Shown: piece after piece, positions 58,851 through 64,000 of the stretch | How the letters are laid out: each line of letters starts with the position of its first letter | Position numbering within the stretch: the stretch's first letter is position 1 | Source of the DNA: Bacillota bacterium | GTDB taxonomy: Bacteria > Bacillota > Clostridia > Christensenellales > SZUA-584 | Assembly: GCA_023460085.1 (NCBI GenBank) | Contig: JAEWRI010000046.1 | Location: forward strand, 186,001 to 250,000 | DNA: 64,000 nucleotides | Direction: 5' to 3' | Notes under the pieces: generated by a model | The model's input: the letters and a program-made list of their open reading frames with translations, nothing else | What the model was told of the DNA's origin: nothing | The model's database searches: none | Position numbers and translations under genes: made by a program

Positions 58851-60040
58851 GCGGCTTCCTCCTCCAACGAGGCCACAATCTCATTGAAGCATTCCAGCAT
58901 GCCCTGCCGTTGATCCTCGCTGTAGCCGCCCTCCGTCAGGCATCGCAGAAACACATCCTGCACCGCCAGTGCCTCCAGCGTTTCCGCCTCGCCCGAAGCG
59001 CGGAGCGCGTCCCGTGTCGCTGCCGCATCGCGCACGCTCAGCAGCTGCGCCTGCCCGCCCTTTATGGCATCCTGCGCGTCCGCCATCAGGTGCGCGCAAA
59101 TGGCATCGCCTGTGTGCGTCACCTCTACCCACGCATTCTCGCCCGCCAGCGCCGACAGCCTGTCCAGTATCTCCTCGCGGCTGCCCGCCACGCGTTCCAG
59201 CCGCTGAAAGCACGGCACTTCAATTTTCTCTGCCGCAAGGCCATCGCCGAGGCTTACTTCCAGCACCACCTTTTTCGCGGACGCCTCGGAAAAGCTCATG
59301 GGCAGCGGCGCGCCACTGTAGCGAATACGTTCCTGCCCGGCTACGCGCTGTGCGCCGTGGATGTGACCCAGCGCGATATAGTCAAATATCGGCGGAAATA
59401 TCTCCGCGCTCACCTGCCCCAGCGTACCGACATACAGCTCGCGCACGCCGTCGCCCTCGGTGCGCGCCGCGCCCGCCGCAAACAGATGCCCCGTCGCGAC
59501 GACGGGCAGATCTCCATACTTTCGTTTCGCAAGCTCCGCCGCCTGCGCGGCATTTTCGTACAGCTGCTTCGTGGCGAACGCCACGCGCTCTTCCCCCGGC
59601 ATTTCGTCGTCCGTCCGCGCGATGTCGGTGCGGCGCAGATACGGCACCATACAGCACAGCGCCTCCGGCTGTCCGCTTGCGCCAAGCAGCGGAATCACGC
59701 AGCGTTCCGCGTCCGGAAAACCCTTCACGTGGATATGCAGATGCTCCAGCGCACCCGAAGGCGCTTCCAGCAGTGCCGGAGAATCATGATTGCCCGCGAT
59801 GACCACGATGGTTTTACAGCACGTCCCCAGCAGGGACGTCAGAAAATCGTAATAAAGCCGCTGAGACGCGCCACCCGGCGCGCCGGTGTCGAACACGTCG
59901 CCCGCGACCAACAGCGCGTCGATTTTCCGCGCCAGAATCGTCTCCCGCAGCCACGTGAGAAAAGCCGCATGCTCCTCATGCCGCCGCTTTCCGTACAGTG
60001 CCTGCCCGATGTGCCAGTCGGATGTGTGCAGTATCTTCAT
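58841..60040 (-). CDS. sbcD: Exonuclease SbcD (Mre11-like nuclease)
   Basis: A 399-residue Mn-dependent nuclease subunit. The phosphoesterase motifs run in order: HTSDWHIG near 5, GDVFDTGAP near 47, IAGNHDSP near 92, then TGHLF and ALGHIHGAQ. The C-terminal part binds SbcC. ATG at 60040 after GGGAGGGCGC. The TAG stop overlaps the SbcC start, so the pair is coupled. Confidence 0.96.
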   Translation of the reverse strand: MKILHTSDWHIGQALYGKRRHEEHAAFLTWLRETILARKIDALLVAGDVFDTGAPGGASQRLYYDFLTSLLGTCCKTIVVIAGNHDSPALLEAPSGALEHLHIHVKGFPDAERCVIPLLGASGQPEALCCMVPYLRRTDIARTDDEMPGEERVAFATKQLYENAAQAAELAKRKYGDLPVVATGHLFAAGAARTEGDGVRELYVGTLGQVSAEIFPPIFDYIALGHIHGAQRVAGQERIRYSGAPLPMSFSEASAKKVVLEVSLGDGLAAEKIEVPCFQRLERVAGSREEILDRLSALAGENAWVEVTHTGDAICAHLMADAQDAIKGGQAQLLSVRDAAATRDALRASGEAETLEALAVQDVFLRCLTEGGYSEDQRQGMLECFNEIVASLEEEAACV

Positions 60041-60154
60041 GCGCCCTCCCGTAAAGTCTGGCGTGTTTTCCCTTTGCTATCAGTTAATTGTAACATGTCA
60101 TAAAAAATATTTTCAGGCCGACGGTTTAGCGGCTTTTTTCTATTCCTCATGGCG

Positions 60155-60877
60155 TTATCCTTTCCGACTCACAGCATCTTCCCCGCCGCGCATGGCAGCG
60201 GCATACGCCATAAACTCCGGCGTTTCATTTTCGATATCCTCCCGCGTCACGCCGCGCCACAGCATCACCTCGTCCATAAGTGTTTGGCAGCCGCCATCCA
60301 GCTGCCAATAGCCCGTCGACAGTTCGATGCCAAATACCATCTTTTTCGCACGCACCGACGGCGCCTTCTTAACAAACAAGCGCTGACAAAAGCGCTTGCG
60401 CTGCAGTTCCTGTTCCCGTTCCGCCTCTGTGTAGAATCGTTCCGTCTTGCCGTTTCGCGGCACAGCAAGAAACAAATACTTAAGCCCATACAGCTCATCC
60501 GGAATGTCGCTGGCCGCCTGCATATCCATATGAGCCTGTTCCGCCCATTCCCGCCACGTTTTCAGTCCCGCGTTTTGCGGCGGCATGGGCGGCTGCGCCA
60601 GCGCTTCACTGTGATGGTTCATCAACACGCTCATTTTAAGGGCCATCCGCTTTCCGCGGGACACCGGCACCTCATACGCCCCGTATTGCTCTTTCAGGTG
60701 TTGCGCAAGCTCCTCTCCCGTCACGTGCGCCGCTCGGGGCTCAGCCGCCATTTTACAGCTCGCCAGCGCCTTTTGCCATTGTCCGCCAGCGGGTGACTTT
60801 GCGACGAATACAGCGGTCGGCCCATCCGCGCCGCCGATGATACCGATAGAGCCAGCCTCGTTCATTTTCTTTCTCAT
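60155..60877 (-). CDS. Uncharacterised protein with GIIGGADGPTAVFVA motif
   Basis: Not recognised as a whole. A 240-residue protein with no membrane span. Residues 11-25 read SIGIIGGADGPTAVF, matching the conserved GxxDGPTAIF region of the beta subunit of sodium-pumping decarboxylases (OadB/GcdB), but the rest is a hydrophilic, helical protein with no relation to that membrane subunit that I can see. Starts with ATGA overlap after the lipoprotein gene and CGGAGAG upstream. Last gene of the right-edge operon. Confidence 0.75.
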   Translation of the reverse strand: MRKKMNEAGSIGIIGGADGPTAVFVAKSPAGGQWQKALASCKMAAEPRAAHVTGEELAQHLKEQYGAYEVPVSRGKRMALKMSVLMNHHSEALAQPPMPPQNAGLKTWREWAEQAHMDMQAASDIPDELYGLKYLFLAVPRNGKTERFYTEAEREQELQRKRFCQRLFVKKAPSVRAKKMVFGIELSTGYWQLDGGCQTLMDEVMLWRGVTREDIENETPEFMAYAAAMRGGEDAVSRKG

Positions 60878-61719
60878 TCGTTTCTCTCCGGCACAACCAA
60901 CCCAAAGAAGTACTGATACCCGCTGCTGCTCCCATCCGTTTCATTGAAGCAGTACTCCGCGGCGGCGACGTATCTGCCCGGTCCCGCGTGCCCGATGTAC
61001 GTCCACGCCGCCATTCCGGAAGGGATAAAGTACTCCCGCTCCTCAAAATTCTCATCATACAGTTTGAACGCTACGCCCGGAATCACTTCCCCGTCGATAT
61101 ACGGCGCAAAATCATCCGCCAGCGTGATATACTCGATGTCCTGCGACACTTCCTGCGGCGTCAGCCGCATGCCGTCCGCCGCAACACCCTCATCCTGCGA
61201 CCAGATCCAGTTGCGCAGTGCGTAAACGCTTTCTCCGCTTGATTGTATCACCATCGTGCCCGGCAGATACCAGCCCATCGCCAGCTCATACAGCGGACGG
61301 TATACCTCTTCGCTGAGGAGGCTGTAGCGACCGGCCTGTGCCCATTGCATACAGTGCTCGCCATCCTTGTCAAACACATCGAACTCCGCAATCTCTCCGT
61401 CCGTATACCGGATATAGATGTGGATGCGCGCATCCAGCGCCGTCGTATCCACCGCTTCCCACGCGGCGGATTTGAGCATGTATTCCTCCACCGCGTTCAT
61501 GACGATGCTTTGCTGCTCCTCCGCCACCTCAATGCCGAGGTAGAAATTGCCCCGGTGCCGATCCACGCTGATGTACTCCGGCATGACGCTTTCCGCAGGC
61601 GATACAGCGGCAGGTGCGCCCTGTGAGCCGGCCACGGACGGCGGTACGGAGTTACCGGCGGCACAGCCAGCCAGAGTCAGCAACAGCAAAATCGCAGCGC
61701 AAAAACCCGTTCTCCTCAT
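60874..61719 (-). CDS. Uncharacterised lipoprotein
   Basis: A 281-residue secreted lipoprotein; signal with lipobox LAGC (Cys19), then a Ser/Pro/Ala-rich linker to about 48. The mature domain is acidic with many aromatic residues, including IYIRYTDGEIAEFDVFDKDG and WTYIGHAGPGRY. Not matched to a named family. ATG after GGAGGAAGACG. Third gene of the operon with VanZ and EFR1. Confidence 0.8.
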   Translation of the reverse strand: MRRTGFCAAILLLLTLAGCAAGNSVPPSVAGSQGAPAAVSPAESVMPEYISVDRHRGNFYLGIEVAEEQQSIVMNAVEEYMLKSAAWEAVDTTALDARIHIYIRYTDGEIAEFDVFDKDGEHCMQWAQAGRYSLLSEEVYRPLYELAMGWYLPGTMVIQSSGESVYALRNWIWSQDEGVAADGMRLTPQEVSQDIEYITLADDFAPYIDGEVIPGVAFKLYDENFEEREYFIPSGMAAWTYIGHAGPGRYVAAAEYCFNETDGSSSGYQYFFGLVVPERNE

Positions 61720-61787
61720 CGTCTTCCTCCGGTTCGGTATTTACGGTCGTGTTTGCGTCATTCCCTCCGCGAAGAGAGCCTGTCCTC

Positions 61788-62294
61788 TCATTCCGCGTTC
61801 CCGCTGCCGGCACCAGCATGCCTCCGCCGTATTTTCATGATGCCTTGAAAAACTGTGAAGCCTGCCAGCGCGCCCGTCATGTTCAGTATAAAGTCGTCGA
61901 TGTCGAAGCTGCCACGCCGAAGCAGCAGCTCGGCTGCCTCAACCGCAAAGATTAACGCGACCATGCAGATGCAAAACGCGCCCAGTGTGCGCAGGCGTTT
62001 GAAAAAGCCGGGCAGATACAACCCCATCGGAAGAAACATCAGGAGGTTGCCAAGCAGATTCTTAACGGGAGTGTCCATGTTCATGCTGTTGTCGCTCAGC
62101 GCGCGGATATAAGTCCCTATCGTCCTGAAGGGCACCAGATTGGTGTTGTACCGAATATACTCCCATAGCGTCAAATCGGTCCAATACCTTCCGTGCATCA
62201 CAAACATCAGATAGACCAGTACCAGAAGGTATCCCGCAAAGCTCGCAGCCAGCAATATACGCGGCAGCCCCCATCCTTTTATGCCTGATTTCAT
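61788..62294 (-). CDS. VanZ-family membrane protein
   Basis: A 168-residue protein with four to five spans. TNLVPFRTIGTYIRAL and VKNLLGNLLMFLPMGLYLP, then SFDIDDFILNMTGALAGF, are the VanZ signature. VanZ-like proteins are linked to glycopeptide or lipoglycopeptide tolerance and envelope stress in some Gram-positive bacteria. No other van gene is here. ATG after AAGGGG. Confidence 0.9.
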   Translation of the reverse strand: MKSGIKGWGLPRILLAASFAGYLLVLVYLMFVMHGRYWTDLTLWEYIRYNTNLVPFRTIGTYIRALSDNSMNMDTPVKNLLGNLLMFLPMGLYLPGFFKRLRTLGAFCICMVALIFAVEAAELLLRRGSFDIDDFILNMTGALAGFTVFQGIMKIRRRHAGAGSGNAE

Positions 62295-62333
62295 CCGGAT
62301 CCCCTTAACTTACGTTCTCACCACCCCAACCGC

Positions 62334-63176
62334 TCACATTCCATCGTCTTCGAAATACCTTTTCAGCCCTGTCCACAGCGCGCCCTCGGGAGTGCCTGAC
62401 GATACGGACAGCCCCTCGTACCGGGCCAGACTGAAGCCGCCCTCGAGCACGGCGGATCTCAGCATGCCCGGCTGTATCGCACCCGCGGGACAGCCGTACA
62501 CGCAGCGCGTGCACAGCGCGCATTGCTTTAAAAATTCCGGTTTGCCGTCCTTCATGCGAATGTTGGCACACGGGCATTCGCGCGCGCACCAGCCGCAGCC
62601 GATGCAGGCCTCCGCCACGCGAAGTCTCCTGCCCCACAGCGGCGCACCCTTGTGTTCCACCGTGAGCAGCGCCGACAGCGCGCGGTCCCGAAGCCGCGTC
62701 CTCACGCGGCGCTCCAGCCCGGAAAGTACGTCATCCGCAATGGCCGCCGCCCGGCGCGGCAGCACGCGAAGCAGCTCCGCCGCCCAGCCGTCCGGGGTGG
62801 CTTCCAGAAAATTAGAGGGCATCACGAGATCCTTCTCGTAAACGACGCGATAGCCCTTACGCTCCAGCTTTTGAATGATTCTGGCGCGGCATCCCAAATT
62901 GGGAAATACCTCTCCGCCGCCCGAAACCGAAACCACCACGGCGGGAACGTCCCGTACGGCAGAGAGCCCATCCAGCCACTCGTGCACAGGCTTCGGCGCG
63001 TTCGCAGCATGCACCGGGTAGAGCAGCGCCAGCAGCTCGCCATCGGCTTTCGTTTGCCCGCCCCGGCGAATCTCCTGCACGTCCGCTTCCGCACCGCGCG
63101 CGGCAAAGGCCGATGCCAGAGCCTGCGCAGCACGAGCCGTTCCGCCCGTACCCGAAAAGTATACAATGCGGATCAT
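62334..63176 (-). CDS. EFR1-family flavodoxin-ferredoxin fusion
   Basis: A 280-residue soluble redox protein. Residues 1-160 resemble flavodoxin (IRIVYFSGTGGTARAAQALA, LYPVHAANAPKPV), and 190-250 carry two [4Fe-4S] motifs: CIGCGWCARECPC and CALCTRCVYGCP. Such proteins occur in anaerobes as stand-alone electron carriers. The ATG at 63176 follows AAGGCGG; a long upstream frame is the antisense of the repeat region and is rejected. Starts 13 nt after the preceding gene's stop. Confidence 0.9.
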   Translation of the reverse strand: MIRIVYFSGTGGTARAAQALASAFAARGAEADVQEIRRGGQTKADGELLALLYPVHAANAPKPVHEWLDGLSAVRDVPAVVVSVSGGGEVFPNLGCRARIIQKLERKGYRVVYEKDLVMPSNFLEATPDGWAAELLRVLPRRAAAIADDVLSGLERRVRTRLRDRALSALLTVEHKGAPLWGRRLRVAEACIGCGWCARECPCANIRMKDGKPEFLKQCALCTRCVYGCPAGAIQPGMLRSAVLEGGFSLARYEGLSVSSGTPEGALWTGLKRYFEDDGM

Positions 63177-63189
63177 CTTCAACGCCGCC

Positions 63190-64000
63190 TTATTCTGCCT
63201 TATCCTGCTTGTCCGACGTATCCTCCGGCCCTTTGCCCTCGCCTGTCTGCTCAGGCGGCTGTCCATACGGCGGCACGTTAGGCGTGCCATACGGCGGCTG
63301 TCCATACGGCGGCACGTTGGGCGCGCCATACGGCGGCTGTCCATACGGCGGCACGTTGGGCGCGCCATACGGCGGCTGTCCGTACGGCGGCACGGTGGGC
63401 GCGCCATACGGCGGCTGTCCGTACGGCGGCACGTTGGGCGCGCCATACGGCGGCTGTCCGTACGGCGGCACGTTGGGCGCGCCATACGGCGGCTGTCCGT
63501 ACGGCGGCATCGGCGGCGCGGCGGCGTCCAGCGGCAGCAACCCCGCACACTTCTCCGTCATAAAATGATCCGCCCCAAAACGCACCAGCACGCGCGTCCC
63601 CGCTTGTACGGAAAAATACAGCGGTTGCGCTTCGTGACCGCTGCCGTCCACGGCGCGCAGCGCATTCTGCTGCTGCGCCGTCTGTGCAGAAAGCAGCTGC
63701 CCGTCCGCAATGGGGCCCAGCGTAAACCCGTTCAGGGAAAATGTCCAGCTCAAATCACACCCTTCGCCTTCACCGTCACGCAGTATATCGATGAGCGCGG
63801 GCCTTGCCAGCGGGACAAAACGAATCCCCGCGGGCGGCGCGGCAGGCTGCGTCTGTGCGGGCGGTGCGGGCGGAGTAATGCCCGTGGAGGCTTCCGGTAC
63901 AAAACGGTCCACCTTGAAATGGATCTCGGCCTGGCCGCCGCTTTCCACATTAAAGCGCAGCGGCATGCACTGTGTGCCGTCGTCGCTGACCGCGGTCAGC
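63190..64000 (-). CDS. Repeat-rich protein, N-terminus beyond the window
   Basis: An open frame runs to the window's right edge, so the true start is outside. The visible 269 residues contain two copies of one domain end: FNVESGGQAEIHFKVDRF and FSVQAGTRVLVRFGADHF, each preceded by AV-x-D/G-rich residues, about 113 residues apart. A Pro/Ala linker and the block IDILRDGEGEGCDLSWTF lie between. The C-terminal part is a Pro/Tyr/Gly/Gln tandem repeat (PPYGQPPYGAPNV, six full copies) and an acidic tail. Such tails are usually disordered. Family not recognised; likely first or early gene of the right-edge operon. Confidence 0.75.
   Translation of the reverse strand, partial: LTAVSDDGTQCMPLRFNVESGGQAEIHFKVDRFVPEASTGITPPAPPAQTQPAAPPAGIRFVPLARPALIDILRDGEGEGCDLSWTFSLNGFTLGPIADGQLLSAQTAQQQNALRAVDGSGHEAQPLYFSVQAGTRVLVRFGADHFMTEKCAGLLPLDAAAPPMPPYGQPPYGAPNVPPYGQPPYGAPNVPPYGQPPYGAPTVPPYGQPPYGAPNVPPYGQPPYGAPNVPPYGQPPYGTPNVPPYGQPPEQTGEGKGPEDTSDKQDKAE
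63254..63510. repeat. 39-bp tandem repeat, about 6.6 copies, inside the coding frame
   Basis: Units start at 63254, 63293, 63332, 63371, 63410 and 63449, with a partial seventh at 63488. Each is 39 bp (13 codons), so the frame is kept; copies differ at a few bases only. This marks recent expansion and a likely length-variable site. Confidence 0.9.

Noticed and set aside
63254..63510. Possible CRISPR array in the repeated DNA
   Set aside because: The units are contiguous 39-bp copies without unique spacers and keep the reading frame, so this is a coding tandem repeat.

Overview
The window is a 64 kb piece of a moderately GC-rich bacterial chromosome. The gene repertoire points to an anaerobic or fermentative member of the Bacillota, probably a Clostridia-type lineage: a [FeFe]-hydrogenase-like protein, an EFR1-type flavodoxin/ferredoxin fusion, a two-gene sufBC set, a LytS-type 5TM sensor kinase, a sortase, VanZ and strong AGGAGG-type ribosome binding sites. 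I cannot name the genus. By eye the left 22 kb is less GC-rich than the part from about 26 kb onward. I saw no rRNA, tRNA, CRISPR array or intact insertion sequence.

Layout. (1) 1-9974, minus strand: a PucR-type regulator, then a complete peptide-type ABC importer (binding protein, two permeases, two ATPases), a DUF917 protein and a class II HMG-CoA reductase that runs off the left edge. (2) 10355-11816, plus: a small esterase and a MobA-like nucleotidyltransferase. (3) 11974-20437, minus: a polyol/sugar region. A ribose-type ABC importer, a mannitol/fructuronate-type dehydrogenase and a PfkB kinase form one operon that ends at a terminator on the kinase stop codon. A zinc alcohol dehydrogenase and a UroD-fold protein follow. 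A divergent ROK regulator (20927-22054) faces a near-ideal promoter with an inverted repeat over its start site. The simplest reading is import of a polyol, oxidation to fructose and phosphorylation.

(4) 22094-26721: assorted housekeeping and accessory genes (TVP38-type membrane protein, hydrolase, two GNATs, a DUF3795 protein, metallophosphoesterase). (5) 26777-31113, plus: a tightly coupled five-gene operon of XRE-cupin regulator, AMP-forming acyl-CoA ligase, deoxyinosine glycosylase-type protein, cupin and H-cluster protein. (6) 31155-35104: a small unknown protein, a GNAT-methyltransferase-sortase operon and an FAD oxidoreductase with a C-terminal Rieske domain. (7) 35183-40542: a glycosyltransferase-acyltransferase fusion, sufC-sufB, an acidic protein, a Crp/Fnr regulator and a small lipoprotein. 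(8) 40745-43945: a repeat-containing lipoprotein, a phosphatase and BipA. (9) 44037-49124, minus: a surface-glycan operon of GtrA, UDP-galactopyranose-mutase-like flavoprotein and two tandem-duplicated membrane glycosyltransferases.

(10) 49228-55744: an amidase, a MocR regulator divergent from an EamA transporter, an orphan sensor kinase and a DJ-1 protein under a LacI/CcpA-like operator. (11) 55941-60040: sbcC-sbcD. (12) 60155-64000, minus: an operon of unknown role containing a protein with a GADGPT motif, a lipoprotein, VanZ, an EFR1 protein and a repeat-rich protein cut by the right edge.

Many neighbours share ATGA or TGATG overlaps, so translational coupling is common. Promoters, operators and terminators were read by eye and are predictions. 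The best candidates for something new are the hydrogenase-like/acyl-ligase operon, the HMG-CoA reductase inside a PucR/DUF917/transport operon, and the unknown operon at the right edge.
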